The notes beneath the pieces were generated by a model. It saw nothing but the letters and a program-made list of their open reading frames with translations. It ran no database searches and had not been told where the DNA came from. A DNA stretch of 64,000 bases from a candidate division KSB1 bacterium (lineage in GTDB: Bacteria; Zhuqueibacterota; Zhuqueibacteria; Zhuqueibacterales; Zhuqueibacteraceae): NCBI GenBank assembly GCA_034506175.1, contig JAPDQB010000036.1, positions 1-64,000 of the forward strand, in the 5' to 3' direction. The first letter of the stretch is position 1; each line of letters begins with the position of its first letter. Below, piece by piece: positions 25,134 through 34,029 of the stretch. The position numbers and the translations under genes are program-made.

Positions 25134-26648
25134 ATGGCAGAACGTACTCGTGAGACCATCTCACAACTCGAAACATTATCTTCAAAAATCAACGAGCGCG
25201 AGCCGGCCGTTGCCATGATTTTGGCCGCCGGACACGGCAAGCGCATCCGCTCGGAAAAATCCAAAATGCTGCACCATATTTGGGGAGTGCCGACGGTGAC
25301 GCGGGTGGCCACTGCGGCGCGAGACGGCCTCGGCACCTCGAATCTGATCATCGTCGTCGGCATCAAAGCGGTGGAAGTGGCGCAAGCGATCGGCAAAGCC
25401 GAGCAGCGCGTTTTCGTTTATCAAGGCGAGCAAAGCGGCACCGGCGATGCGGTGCGCGTGGGATTGCAGGCCCTGCCGAGCTCAAATTACAACGGCGCGA
25501 TTTACGTTTTTCCCGGCGACATGGGGCTGTTGAATCGCGAGGCCGTGCGCGATCTGCGCGAAGATTTCGAGAAACATCCGTGTGACATGATCGTGCTTAC
25601 CGCCGAATATCAAGGCAATCCGGCGCAAAATTATTATGGCCGCATCATTCGCGTGCCGGAACGCGACGCCGAGGGCAGGCCGGCAGGCGACGATGCCGGC
25701 AAGGTGATCGAGATTCGCGAGCATCGCGACATTCTCGCCATGGCGCCCGACAAGCCCTATCGCGTGCAATACAACCGCCGGACTTACAGCTTCACCCGCG
25801 ACGAGCTGTTGAATTTGCGCGAGTTCAACACCGGCGTTTATGCGTTTCGCGCCGCGCCGTTGATGAAATATATCGACACGCTGCAGCCGGACAACGCGCA
25901 GGGCGAGCTTTATGTGACGGATTTGATCGCGATTTTCAACAAAAACGGCTTGACGGTGCGCGCCTCGCGCGCCAAAGATCCCAGCACCGTGCTCGGCTTC
26001 AACAACAAGAGCGTGCTGAAGGAGATGGAAAAAATCGCGCGCGAAAAGGCTTATGACCGTTTGAAAGACATCATTCTGATCGAGGACAAAGACGACTTCT
26101 TCATCGCCGACGAAGTGATCGAGCAGATTTTGGAATTGGACAAAACCAGCGCCCCGCTCGACATCGAAATCGGCAAAGGCGTGCACCTCGGCCACAACGT
26201 CAAACTCGCCAAGGGCGTCGTCATCAAAAGCCGCGCCGTGCTCGACGGCAACATCGTGCTCGGCGAGAATGTGAAGATTCACGAGAACGTCAGCCTGAGC
26301 ACGTATCCGCACCAGACGCTGCGCATCGGTCGCAACTCGGAAATTTTGCAGGGCGACATCGTCAAGGGCAATCTCACCATCGGCGAGAACTGCCGTATCG
26401 AATCGAGCGTGAACATCACCGGCGCCGACGAGTTTCCCACGCGCATCGGCAACAACGTGCTGATCAAAGGCACCAGCTACATCTTCGGCTCGATCATCGA
26501 AGACGACATTTGGATCGAACATTCGGTGCTCAAATGTAAATACGTCGAGCGCACGGTTCGCAAGGATGGAACGATTCAGCCTATCCGTTGGGTGCTGCCG
26601 ATGCCCGAAGGTTTGGATTCACTGCATTCGCTGGAGAAGAAACAGTAA
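25134..26648 (+). CDS. GlmU-like nucleotidyltransferase with left-handed beta-helix
   Basis: 504 aa from ATG 25134. N-terminal NTP-transferase domain: MILAAGHGKRIRSEKSK (about 28-44, consensus LAAGxGTRMxSxxPK), EQSGTGDAV and FPGDMGLL (metal-binding Asp), EFNTGVYAF. C-terminal hexapeptide repeats (about 330-480), including GENVKIHENVSLS and GNNVLIKGTSYIFGS. It resembles GlmU (UDP-GlcNAc synthesis) but the helix is shorter and the active loop has K for T. A sugar-1-phosphate nucleotidyltransferase of another specificity is possible. Confidence 0.75.
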   Translation: MAERTRETISQLETLSSKINEREPAVAMILAAGHGKRIRSEKSKMLHHIWGVPTVTRVATAARDGLGTSNLIIVVGIKAVEVAQAIGKAEQRVFVYQGEQSGTGDAVRVGLQALPSSNYNGAIYVFPGDMGLLNREAVRDLREDFEKHPCDMIVLTAEYQGNPAQNYYGRIIRVPERDAEGRPAGDDAGKVIEIREHRDILAMAPDKPYRVQYNRRTYSFTRDELLNLREFNTGVYAFRAAPLMKYIDTLQPDNAQGELYVTDLIAIFNKNGLTVRASRAKDPSTVLGFNNKSVLKEMEKIAREKAYDRLKDIILIEDKDDFFIADEVIEQILELDKTSAPLDIEIGKGVHLGHNVKLAKGVVIKSRAVLDGNIVLGENVKIHENVSLSTYPHQTLRIGRNSEILQGDIVKGNLTIGENCRIESSVNITGADEFPTRIGNNVLIKGTSYIFGSIIEDDIWIEHSVLKCKYVERTVRKDGTIQPIRWVLPMPEGLDSLHSLEKKQ

Positions 26649-26661
26649 TTGAGGTGGAGCT

Positions 26662-27510
26662 ATGCAATTTGCCGATCCGCGAACAGATTTTGCATTCACC
26701 CTGATCTTTGGCAATGAGAAGACCAAAGACGTGCTGATCAGTTTTCTTAATGCCGTGCTCGGCCTTGAAGGAATCCACGCGATTTCCGAAGTTACCATCT
26801 TGAATCCGTATCAAGCCCCGAAGATTTCCACGCTCAAGCGCAGCTTTCTCGATGTCAAATGCCGCGACAATCGCGGCGTGGAATTCGTCGTCGAGATGCA
26901 GGTGCAATACGCTGAAGGCTTCGAAAAACGGATTCAATACAACGCCTGCAAGGCTTACGTCGGGCAGATTCCGACTGGCATTGATTACCCCAAGCTCAAC
27001 CAGATCATTGCGATTACGATCGTCGACTTCGTGATGTTCAAGGAGTTCGAGCATTATCTTTCATGCCATGAATTTCGCGAGACGATGACGAATAATTGTT
27101 ATCTCAACGAAATCAGGCATTATTTTATTGAGCTGCCAAAGTTCAAGAAAACCGAAGCTGAGCTTGAAACCACTATTGAAAAATGGTGCTATTTTATCAA
27201 GTATGCCGGCCGCTTGGAGATGATTCCCGAAAAACTGAATGAAGAGCCTTTTCGCAAAGCGTTCGAGATCGCGAGCCGCGCCAACATGACCAAGGAAGAA
27301 TGGGAGGAATACGATGCGGCGGCGGTGAAAATGCAAGACGAGCGGGGAATCGCTATCGCCGCTGAAAAGAAAGGCTGGCAACAGCGGAATGTGGAACTGG
27401 CGCGTTCTATGCGACGGAAGGGGCTTGACATGAATCTGATTGCGGAATTGACTGGCCTTTCCTTGCAAGCGATAGAAAATTTAACAGAAGAAAGTGTTGC
27501 AAAACAATGA
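26662..27510 (+). CDS. Rpn family recombination-promoting nuclease (PD-(D/E)XK)
   Basis: 282 aa. The start MQFADPRTDFAFTLIFGNEK (phage/IS-like Rpn/YhgA motif with 'D..FK.lFG') and the core FLDVKCRDNRGVEFVVEMQV (about 60-79) supply the D...ExQ nuclease residues. Other members are 'PD-(D/E)XK transposase' proteins that nick DNA and promote recombination. The C-terminal ~70 residues are helical. It overlaps the next gene by ATGA and splits the two AtuA-type genes. Confidence 0.85.
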   Translation: MQFADPRTDFAFTLIFGNEKTKDVLISFLNAVLGLEGIHAISEVTILNPYQAPKISTLKRSFLDVKCRDNRGVEFVVEMQVQYAEGFEKRIQYNACKAYVGQIPTGIDYPKLNQIIAITIVDFVMFKEFEHYLSCHEFRETMTNNCYLNEIRHYFIELPKFKKTEAELETTIEKWCYFIKYAGRLEMIPEKLNEEPFRKAFEIASRANMTKEEWEEYDAAAVKMQDERGIAIAAEKKGWQQRNVELARSMRRKGLDMNLIAELTGLSLQAIENLTEESVAKQ

Positions 27511-27848
27511 AACGAGCAACCCTTGTTGAAATCGCGCACGCCCGCAGCGGCGACAAAGGCGACGCCAGCAACGTTGGCATCGTCGCCTATAGCCGCGAAG
27601 GTTATGAGTGGCTCAAGCAATATTTGACACCCGAGCGCGTCAAACAGCATTTCCACGCCATCTGCAAAGGCCCGGTCGAGCGGTATGAAGTACCCAATTT
27701 GCTGGCGCTCAATTTCATTTTGCACGACTCGCTGGGCGGCGGCGGCTCGGAGAGCTTGAAAACCGACGCCCAGGGCAAAACGCACGGCTTGGGGCTGTTG
27801 CAAATGGAGGTCGAAGTGCCGGATGATTTTGTTATTCGTGTAACGTGA
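27507..27848 (+). CDS. AtuA-associated small domain protein
   Basis: 113 aa, containing the diagnostic AHARSGDKGDASNVGI (about 10-25) and LALNFILHDSLGGGGSESLK. It corresponds to the C-terminal ferredoxin-fold domain of long AtuA proteins. It should act with the AtuA protein at 23708 but is separated from it by a GlmU-like gene and an Rpn nuclease gene. Start overlaps the Rpn stop. Confidence 0.85.
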   Translation: MKRATLVEIAHARSGDKGDASNVGIVAYSREGYEWLKQYLTPERVKQHFHAICKGPVERYEVPNLLALNFILHDSLGGGGSESLKTDAQGKTHGLGLLQMEVEVPDDFVIRVT

Positions 27849-27909
27849 AACGTGCAACGTTTTACGAATTTACACTTTGCTTTTCGTTTTATTTTTGAAA
27901 GGAAACCAC

Positions 27910-28698
27910 GTGGCAGAATTTCAATTTGTGCGGTATCGTGTTGAAAATGACATTGGCTGGTTGACGCTCAATCGCCCGCCGGTGAATGCGCTCAACCGCC
28001 AGCTCGTCGGCGAAATTTTTGCGGCCGCGCACATCGCGAATCGCGACGTTGAGCGCCGCGAGCTGCGCGCGCTCATTTTGAATGCGGAAGGCAATCACTT
28101 TTGCGCCGGCGCCGATCTCAAGGAGCGGCAAGAGGTTCCTGATGCCCAAGTCGAAAAAGTTGTGCAGGGAATTCGAGATGCGATTCAAGCAATCGCTGAT
28201 ATTAAAGTGCCGGTGATTGCGGCGGTGCAGGGCACAGCGGCAGGTGGCGGAATGGAGTTAGCGCTTGCCGCCGACATTCGCGTATTGGCAGAGACCGCGA
28301 AAATGGGCTTGCGCGAAACCGCCCTCGCCATCATTCCCGGCGCGGGAGGCACACAGCGCTTGACGCGGCTCATCGGCTACGCGCGCGCGCTGGAGTGGAT
28401 TGCCACCGCGCAAATGTTCGACGCGGCTGCGTGTTTGGCTCACGGCGTCGCCAATCGCGTCGTTCCCGAAACCGAGTTGAGCGATGCCGCGTTGTATTAC
28501 GCGAAATTGATTGCCGCCAACGGCCCGATCGCGGTGCAAGCCGCCAAAGAAGCGATGCGGCGGGGAATGGATGAGTCGTTGCCGCGCGCGCTGGAAATCG
28601 AATTCGAATGTTATCGCCGCGTGATTCCAACCAAAGACCGCCGCGAGGCGCTGGCGGCGTTTGCACAAAAACGGCAACCATTTTTCAAAGGTGAGTAG
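27910..28698 (+). CDS. Enoyl-CoA hydratase/isomerase
   Basis: 262 aa from GTG 27910, which follows AAAGGAAA. Crotonase fold: NHFCAGADLKE (about 57-67, oxyanion hole), AAVQGTAAGGGMELALAADI (about 100-119), and catalytic Glu positions in ETALAIIPGAGGTQRL. It hydrates enoyl-CoA in fatty-acid, branched-chain or terpenoid degradation. It sits between AtuA-partner and acyl-CoA dehydrogenase genes. Confidence 0.9.
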   Translation: MAEFQFVRYRVENDIGWLTLNRPPVNALNRQLVGEIFAAAHIANRDVERRELRALILNAEGNHFCAGADLKERQEVPDAQVEKVVQGIRDAIQAIADIKVPVIAAVQGTAAGGGMELALAADIRVLAETAKMGLRETALAIIPGAGGTQRLTRLIGYARALEWIATAQMFDAAACLAHGVANRVVPETELSDAALYYAKLIAANGPIAVQAAKEAMRRGMDESLPRALEIEFECYRRVIPTKDRREALAAFAQKRQPFFKGE

Positions 28699-28701
28699 TT
28701 T

Positions 28702-28730
28702 GCTCGTAGTAGTAGCGTCTTCAGGCGCGG
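28702..28730. repeat. Repeat C, single arm
   Basis: GCTCGTAGTAGTAGCGTCTTCAGGCG-like stretch just after the hydratase stop, matching the left arm of the tandem elements at 36490-36701. No right arm is found. Confidence 0.5.
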
Positions 28731-28757
28731 ATGCTATTTATATAAATGAAAAGCGTT

Positions 28758-28828
28758 TGTCATTTCGTAGAAATCTTTTTTATCTCAAGCACAGTGCTTG
28801 CAGGAAAAAGGATTCTTCCAGAATGACA
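28758..28828. repeat. Palindromic repeat B, 71 bp
   Basis: Starts TGTCATTTCGTAGAAATC and ends GGATTCTTCCAGAATGACA; the termini are about 24-bp imperfect inverted repeats. A sister copy is at 37832-37903 and a half copy at 181-195. It occupies the space upstream of the acyl-CoA dehydrogenase, so upstream in-frame starts inside it are unlikely to be real. Confidence 0.75.
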
Positions 28829-28872
28829 TGTACGAGAGAATTTTGAAAGATGTCAAACTAAATGGACACGTC

Positions 28873-30012
28873 ATGCACCTGACCGAAGAACAAATTATGT
28901 TGCGCGACACCGTGCGCGAGTTTGCCAAAAAAGAAATCGAACCGGTCGCGGCTGAGATCGACATCACCATGGCCTTTCCCGAAGAGAATCTGCGCAAAAT
29001 GGGCGAGTTAGGATTCCTCGGCATCGGCTTTCCAGCGGAATACGGCGGCTCCGAAATGGACACGCTGTCGTTTGCATTGATGATCGAAGAAGTCGCCAAA
29101 GCCTGCGGCTCCACCGTGCTGTCGGTGGCGGCGCATTGCTCGCTGTGCTGCGCGCCGATCTTGATGTTCGGCAGCGAAGCGCAAAAGAAAAAATATCTGC
29201 CGGACTTGCTCACCGGCAGAAAATTCGGCTCGTTCTGTCTCACCGAACCGCACAGCGGCTCGGACTCCGGCTCACTCACAACCACGGCAAAGCGCGACGG
29301 CGATTTTTATATTCTCAACGGCAGCAAGATGTACGTCACCAACGGCGGCCATGCCGGCACTTACGTCGTCTTCGCCAAAACCAATCCGGAGGCCGGCACG
29401 AAAGGCATCAGCGCGTTTATCGTCGAGCGCGATTATCCCGGCTTGATTATCGGCAAGAAAGAAAATAAACTCGGCCTGCGTGCTTCGGACACGCGGCAGA
29501 TTTCTTTTGATAATTGCCGCGTGCCGGCAACGAATCTGTTGGGCAAGGAAAACGAAGGCTTCAAGATCGCACTAAAAACTCTCGACGGCGGCCGCATCGG
29601 CATCGGCGCCATGGCCGTGGGATTGGCGCAAGCGGCGATGGAAAAATCCGCGGCGTATGCCAAAGAGCGCAAAGCTTTCGGCCAAGCGATTGCCGAGTTT
29701 CAAGCCATTCGCTGGTACATTGCGGATATGGCGACGGAAATTCACGGCGCGCGTTTGATGGTGCACCACGCCGCGCGTTTAAAAGACGACGGCAAGCCCT
29801 TTGTCAAAGAGGCGGCGATGGCGAAGCTGTTCGCCAGCGAGATGGCGATGCGCGCGTGCAACAAGGCCATCCAAATCTACGGTGGCTACGGTTACATCAT
29901 GGATTACCCGGTTGAGCGCTACTGGCGCGACGCCAAGCTCACCGAGATCGGCGAAGGCACGAGCGAGGTGCAGAGGTTGGTGATTTCACGGGAGGTGTTG
30001 AAGGAGTTTTGA
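28873..30012 (+). CDS. Acyl-CoA dehydrogenase (first copy)
   Basis: 379 aa from ATG 28873, chosen because family members begin close to 'LTEEQ..LRDTVREFA' and the upstream frame runs into a repeat. Motifs are FCLTEPHSGSDSGS (FAD/substrate loop, about 122), the signature segment ADMATEIHGARLM, YGGYGYIMDYPVERYWRDAK, and catalytic Glu in GEGTSEVQR near the C-terminus. An FAD enzyme introducing the alpha-beta double bond and passing electrons to ETF. It is a paralogue of the gene at 35349. Confidence 0.9.
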   Translation: MHLTEEQIMLRDTVREFAKKEIEPVAAEIDITMAFPEENLRKMGELGFLGIGFPAEYGGSEMDTLSFALMIEEVAKACGSTVLSVAAHCSLCCAPILMFGSEAQKKKYLPDLLTGRKFGSFCLTEPHSGSDSGSLTTTAKRDGDFYILNGSKMYVTNGGHAGTYVVFAKTNPEAGTKGISAFIVERDYPGLIIGKKENKLGLRASDTRQISFDNCRVPATNLLGKENEGFKIALKTLDGGRIGIGAMAVGLAQAAMEKSAAYAKERKAFGQAIAEFQAIRWYIADMATEIHGARLMVHHAARLKDDGKPFVKEAAMAKLFASEMAMRACNKAIQIYGGYGYIMDYPVERYWRDAKLTEIGEGTSEVQRLVISREVLKEF

Positions 30013-30058
30013 ATATCGAAACATGTTCACGTCATATATTTTAACATGAGGTTTCGCC

Positions 30059-30265
30059 ATGGAAGTGTTTGAAGTCAAATCAACCAAAGACAAGCTGATT
30101 ATTACAATTGATCGATCAGCGGTAAGCCCGGATTTTGTCACCAATCTTCTTGATAGATTGCGCGTCGAACAGCTCATCCAAAAGGCTGACTTCGATGAAG
30201 GGGTGCTCGAATTGTCAAAAAAAATCAAAAAAACTGGTGGGCTAAGAATAAAAAACGATTCTTAG
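30059..30265 (+). CDS. Putative antitoxin of a PIN-toxin module
   Basis: 68 aa: a short beta-rich N-terminus (VKSTKDKLIITIDRSAV) then two helices. No family motif is diagnostic. It is called an antitoxin because of size, fold pattern and position 12 bp before the start of a truncated PIN-domain toxin. Alone it may be an orphan. Confidence 0.5.
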   Translation: MEVFEVKSTKDKLIITIDRSAVSPDFVTNLLDRLRVEQLIQKADFDEGVLELSKKIKKTGGLRIKNDS

Positions 30266-30277
30266 AGAAAGGGAAAA

Positions 30278-30392
30278 ATGGCGGTCGTGATTGATACGAA
30301 CATAATCTTTTCCATGTTGGTGGCAAAGAATTCAGGTTTGCGCGATGATTTAGACAGCAAGGTTTTAAAAAGTTTTTCACCCCCAGATAAAA
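30278..30392 (+). pseudogene. Truncated PIN-domain toxin
   Basis: From ATG 30278 the frame reads MAVVIDTNIIFSMLVAKNSG and then LRDDL, the typical first ~25 residues of a PIN RNase including the first catalytic Asp. After that the homology ends and the metallo-hydrolase gene begins at 30393. The remaining catalytic acids are lost. Confidence 0.6.
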
Positions 30393-31238
30393 ATGAAACT
30401 TGGCGACCTCGACATTTTCGTTGTTTCCGACGGTCTCTTCCGCCTCGACGGCGGCGCCATGTTCGGCGTGGTGCCGCGCGTGCTGTGGGAGCGCACCGAT
30501 CCGCCCGACGAGAAAAATCGCATTCTCATGGGATTGAATTGTCTGCTCGTCATTCGCGGCAATGAAAAGATTCTCATCGACACCGGTGTCGGCGACAAGT
30601 TCGATGAAAAATTTGCCAATATGTTTGGCATTCATCGCGAGAAAACACTGCTCGACCAGCTTGCCGATTTACGGTTGCAGCCCGAAGACATCACACACGT
30701 GATCATGTCGCACCTGCACTTCGATCACATCGGCTGGAACACGCGCCGCAACGCCGCCGGAGAAATTGTGCCGACTTTCCCGAATGCCGTTTATTTTGCG
30801 CAGCGCGGCGAATACGAAGCTGCCCAAAATCCGGATGAGCGCAGCCGCGCCAGTTATTTGAAATGGAACTGGGAAGCGCTGGAAAAGAGCGGCCAGCTTC
30901 AACTTCTCGACGGCACGACTGAGGTGTTGCCCGGCATCGAGAGCTTTCTCGCGCCCGGGCACACGCTTTATCACACCATCATCAAAATCAAGAGTGCCGG
31001 CAAAACCGCGGCCTTTCTGGCGGATTTGGTGCCGACAACTTCGCACCTCAAAACGCCGTATGTGATGGGCTACGATCTTTATCCAAAACTGACGATGGAA
31101 ACCAAGCCGAGAATTTTGCAGCAAGCTTTCGAAGAGCAGTGGCTGCTGGTGTTCGAGCATGCGCCGCGGATCAAAGCGGGATATTTGCAAAAAGTGGAGG
31201 GGAATTGGAAGGTGGGGCCGGTGGGGCCGGAGGCTTGA
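30393..31238 (+). CDS. MBL-fold metallo-hydrolase
   Basis: 281 aa. Metallo-beta-lactamase fold with the metal motif SHLHFDHIGW (HxHxDH, about 105-114), LIDTGVGDKF (about 65), an APGHT (His near 190), ADLVP and a C-terminal FEHAPR. It is a quorum-quenching/thioesterase-like subgroup by layout. Within an acyl-CoA cluster a hydrolase of CoA thioesters or lactones is plausible (inference). Confidence 0.85.
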   Translation: MKLGDLDIFVVSDGLFRLDGGAMFGVVPRVLWERTDPPDEKNRILMGLNCLLVIRGNEKILIDTGVGDKFDEKFANMFGIHREKTLLDQLADLRLQPEDITHVIMSHLHFDHIGWNTRRNAAGEIVPTFPNAVYFAQRGEYEAAQNPDERSRASYLKWNWEALEKSGQLQLLDGTTEVLPGIESFLAPGHTLYHTIIKIKSAGKTAAFLADLVPTTSHLKTPYVMGYDLYPKLTMETKPRILQQAFEEQWLLVFEHAPRIKAGYLQKVEGNWKVGPVGPEA

Positions 31239-31281
31239 AACTAAAGGCATTTGCTTCTGTATTTATTAACGGATTAAGTCA

Positions 31282-31884
31282 ATGCGTACAAAACAAAAGA
31301 TTCAAAAAAAGCGCAGCGCCAAAATCAAGGCGAAAACACTCGTCGGGGTTTATGATGGCAAAAATCTGTTGCTCAACGAAGCATTGAGTTTTCCGCCGGA
31401 TACACTTGTTCGCATTAAAATTGAAGGAATACAACATGAGGAAAATGGCCGAAACCGAAGGCGCATCGCTCTTCAACCGCAGAGTAAGCCTGCTAAGATG
31501 GCCAATATCGCAACTTTGCAGAAGGATGATTTTATTCCGAAAAAGGCGCTGTCAATGCAAGAAATTGAAGATATCGTCCGGCGCATGGTGCGTGACCATT
31601 TCGAGACGGAAGAATTTGTCGAACGCATCATTTGGTTCAAAAGCATCGACGGTGAAGCAGAAATTCATCTGCTCGAAGTCAACCGCGATACCCCCCCCTC
31701 CGGCGCAGTGATGATGTTATATTTCGGCGCAACCGAAAAAATCCCGTTGCCGGCACGGGTTGCCGATGTAACACCCGAAGAATGGGAGAAAATAAGCCGC
31801 GGCGAGATTCCCCTGCCGAAAGGGTGGTCGTTAAAAGATGCCGTTGAGTTTGAGCGTGAGCAATGTTTGGCTAATCAAGGCTGA
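31282..31884 (+). CDS. Two-part protein of unknown function, antitoxin-like N-terminus
   Basis: 200 aa. Residues ~18-50 (GVYDGKNLLLNEALSFPPDT and following VRIKIEG) resemble small beta-barrel antitoxins of the AF2212/DUF104 type. Residues ~73-200 form an unrecognised alpha/beta domain with IEDIVRRMVRDHFETEEFVE and LPARVADVTPEEWEKISRGE. The two parts are joined by a basic linker and could be two genes (internal ATG 31498), but no separate ribosome-binding site is clear. It is followed five bases later by a HEPN-like gene. Confidence 0.6.
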   Translation: MRTKQKIQKKRSAKIKAKTLVGVYDGKNLLLNEALSFPPDTLVRIKIEGIQHEENGRNRRRIALQPQSKPAKMANIATLQKDDFIPKKALSMQEIEDIVRRMVRDHFETEEFVERIIWFKSIDGEAEIHLLEVNRDTPPSGAVMMLYFGATEKIPLPARVADVTPEEWEKISRGEIPLPKGWSLKDAVEFEREQCLANQG

Positions 31885-31889
31885 GATAA

Positions 31890-32384
31890 ATGTGGGCTGA
31901 CGCATTCCTAGCACAAGCACGGTCTGACTGGGAAATGTATAAAAAGATGAGCAAGGCCAATGAGCCGGCGTGCCATATTTTGCACTATCTGCAAATGGCA
32001 ACCGAAAAACTTGGCAAAGCTTATTTTTTATCCGGCGGGACAGGAGTCAACGAGGCGCAAAACAGCCATCTCGCTTTTGCGAAATTCTTGCGACTCGTTG
32101 CACGCAACGGCAAATTGCAAAAAATGCTTGGCATGAGATCCGCCCAATTGCGCGCGCATGTGCGTCAGCTCTTGCCGATTGCGCATTCCATCGAAAAATT
32201 GGCGCCGGCCCTTGCTGAAGGAAGCGTCAATACCGAATACCCCTGGCAGTCTGCGGATGGCGAGATCAAAATACCGATTCATTATGATTTCGCTTTGAGT
32301 GAAACCCTCCACAGCCCAAGTGGTCGTAGTCTTTTGGAATTAGTCAAAGTCATATTCGACAACTTTTCATTCTTGCAAAAATGA
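31890..32384 (+). CDS. HEPN-like helical protein
   Basis: 164 aa, all-helical. The N-terminal half (ARSDWEMYKKMSK..., HILHYLQMATEKLGKAYFL, HLAFAKFLRLV) follows the pattern of HEPN domains (A..D, EK..KA, H.l..L), but I see no clear Rx4-6H catalytic motif. It is probably the second gene of a two-gene cassette with the protein at 31282, both foreign to the surrounding catabolic genes. Confidence 0.6.
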   Translation: MWADAFLAQARSDWEMYKKMSKANEPACHILHYLQMATEKLGKAYFLSGGTGVNEAQNSHLAFAKFLRLVARNGKLQKMLGMRSAQLRAHVRQLLPIAHSIEKLAPALAEGSVNTEYPWQSADGEIKIPIHYDFALSETLHSPSGRSLLELVKVIFDNFSFLQK

Positions 32385-32405
32385 CCCTGGAAAGGAGCAA
32401 ATAAA

Positions 32406-33599
32406 ATGTCAACCCCATTCCGTGAAGTCATTATCGCCGGCGCCTGCCGCACGCCGATTGGCGCGTTTCAGGGCGCGTTGGCGCCGTTGCCGGCGCCGGA
32501 GCTTGGCGCCATGGTCGTGAAAGAAGCGGTGCGACGAGCCGGCATTGATCCGAAAAAAGTCGATGAAGTGATCATGGGTTGCGTGCTGCCGGCCGGAGTC
32601 GGGCAGGCGCCGGCGCGACAGGCAGCGATCAAAGCCGGCTTGCCGGTGGATGTCACCTGCATGACGATCAACAAAGTTTGCGGCTCCGGCCTCAAGGCGG
32701 TGATGCTGGCGGCGCAGGCGATCATGCTCGGCGATGCCGATGTTATCGTGGCCGGTGGGATGGAAAGCATGTCGAACGCGCCGTATCTGCTCGACAAAGC
32801 GCGCGAGGGCTATCGCCTCGGTCACGGCGAGCTGGTGGATAGCATGATCAAAGACGGATTGTGGGATGTGTACAATAATTTTCACATGGGCAATGCCGCC
32901 GAGTTGTGCGCGCGCGAATGTAACATCCCGCGCAGCGCGCAGGACGAGTTTGCGACGATGAGCTACAAACGTGCTTTGGCCGCGCAAGAACAAGGAATGT
33001 TCATGAAAGAAATTGTGCCCGTGCCTTTGCCCCAGAAAAAAGGGGAACCGATTGTTGTTAAGGAAGATGAGGAGCCGAAGAAGGTCAATTTCGAAAAAAT
33101 GCTCACCCTGCGACCGGCCTTTGATAAAGAAGGGACGGTGACTGCGGCCAATGCTTCCAAAATCAACGACGGCGCGGCAGCGGTCGTCGTGATGGCCACA
33201 GAAGTGGCGGACAAGCTCGGCGTCAAGCCGCAGGCGAAAATTCTCTCGCAAGCTTCCGCCGCGAAAAAGCCCGAATGGTTTACCACCGCACCGATTGACG
33301 TGATTGAAAAAATTCTTCGAAAAGCCGATTTTAGTTTGGACAAGATTGATCTCTTCGAAATCAACGAAGCATTTGCAGTCGTAGCATTGGCGGCGCAGCA
33401 GAAGCTCGGCATTCCAATGGAGAAACTCAACGTTCATGGCGGAGCGGTGGCACTTGGTCATCCCATCGGCGCCAGCGGCTGCCGGATTCTCGTCACGCTC
33501 ATTCATGCGTTGCAAGAGTATAAAAAGAAATACGGCATGGCGGCAATCTGCATTGGCGGCGGCGAAGCCTCGGCGGTGATTGTAGAGAATGTCGCGTAA
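32406..33599 (+). CDS. Acetyl-CoA C-acetyltransferase (thiolase)
   Basis: 397 aa. Thiolase with the acyl-accepting Cys in NKVCGSGLKAVM (C92), NEAFAVVAL, and catalytic His in GGAVALGHPIGASG (H352). The C-terminal motif reads CIGGGEASAV rather than the usual CIGGGQG, the second active Cys being present. It interconverts acetoacetyl-CoA and two acetyl-CoA or cleaves longer 3-ketoacyl-CoA. GGAAAGGAG lies upstream of the start. Confidence 0.92.
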   Translation: MSTPFREVIIAGACRTPIGAFQGALAPLPAPELGAMVVKEAVRRAGIDPKKVDEVIMGCVLPAGVGQAPARQAAIKAGLPVDVTCMTINKVCGSGLKAVMLAAQAIMLGDADVIVAGGMESMSNAPYLLDKAREGYRLGHGELVDSMIKDGLWDVYNNFHMGNAAELCARECNIPRSAQDEFATMSYKRALAAQEQGMFMKEIVPVPLPQKKGEPIVVKEDEEPKKVNFEKMLTLRPAFDKEGTVTAANASKINDGAAAVVVMATEVADKLGVKPQAKILSQASAAKKPEWFTTAPIDVIEKILRKADFSLDKIDLFEINEAFAVVALAAQQKLGIPMEKLNVHGGAVALGHPIGASGCRILVTLIHALQEYKKKYGMAAICIGGGEASAVIVENVA

Positions 33600-33645
33600 C
33601 CGAGACGGCCTCTTCTGGATCGTTTTAAAATAGTGGAGTGGAAAT

Positions 33646-34029
33646 ATGCCAAAAGTTAGAGCTAAACTGCCTCGTGTGCGCGCTAAGAAAGCGCGTGCGC
33701 CGAATCAGAATGGTGGGATGAAATACTCTTTTAAACTTGAAGGCGAGATTAACATTAGCGCCTACGTTGCACAACGAACCGTAAATGGGTATTTGCTGAG
33801 GCGTGTGGCTAATTTGATTGGCGCCGATGAACCGATATTAGAGTTGCGCTCCGAGGGCGCTGTTTGGATCGTACCGGTTATTTTAACAATACCCGGAAGC
33901 GGACACTTCGGGCCGCTCGGGCAAATCGTCGTAGATGCGCAATATGGCCATATAATAGAAGAAGAGTCAACTTCCTGTGAAGAAATCGAAAAAAACGCCG
34001 CCCGTCTTGCTCCGGAAAAGGCACGTTAA
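33646..34029 (+). CDS. Conserved-looking small protein of unknown function, partner of C39-like peptidase
   Basis: 127 aa. A lysine/arginine-rich N-terminus (1-24) precedes a compact beta-rich region (about 27-105: SFKLEGEINISAYVAQRTVN, VWIVPVILTIPGSGHFGPLG, IVVDAQYGHI). No family is recognised. It overlaps the following peptidase by 53 bp in another frame, implying coupled translation. The acidic tail is in the overlap. Confidence 0.55.
   Translation: MPKVRAKLPRVRAKKARAPNQNGGMKYSFKLEGEINISAYVAQRTVNGYLLRRVANLIGADEPILELRSEGAVWIVPVILTIPGSGHFGPLGQIVVDAQYGHIIEEESTSCEEIEKNAARLAPEKAR

Noticed and set aside
25134..26648. Straight assignment as glmU
   Set aside because: The active loop and the short beta-helix differ from GlmU, and a second sugar nucleotidyltransferase specificity is equally possible, so no gene symbol was given.
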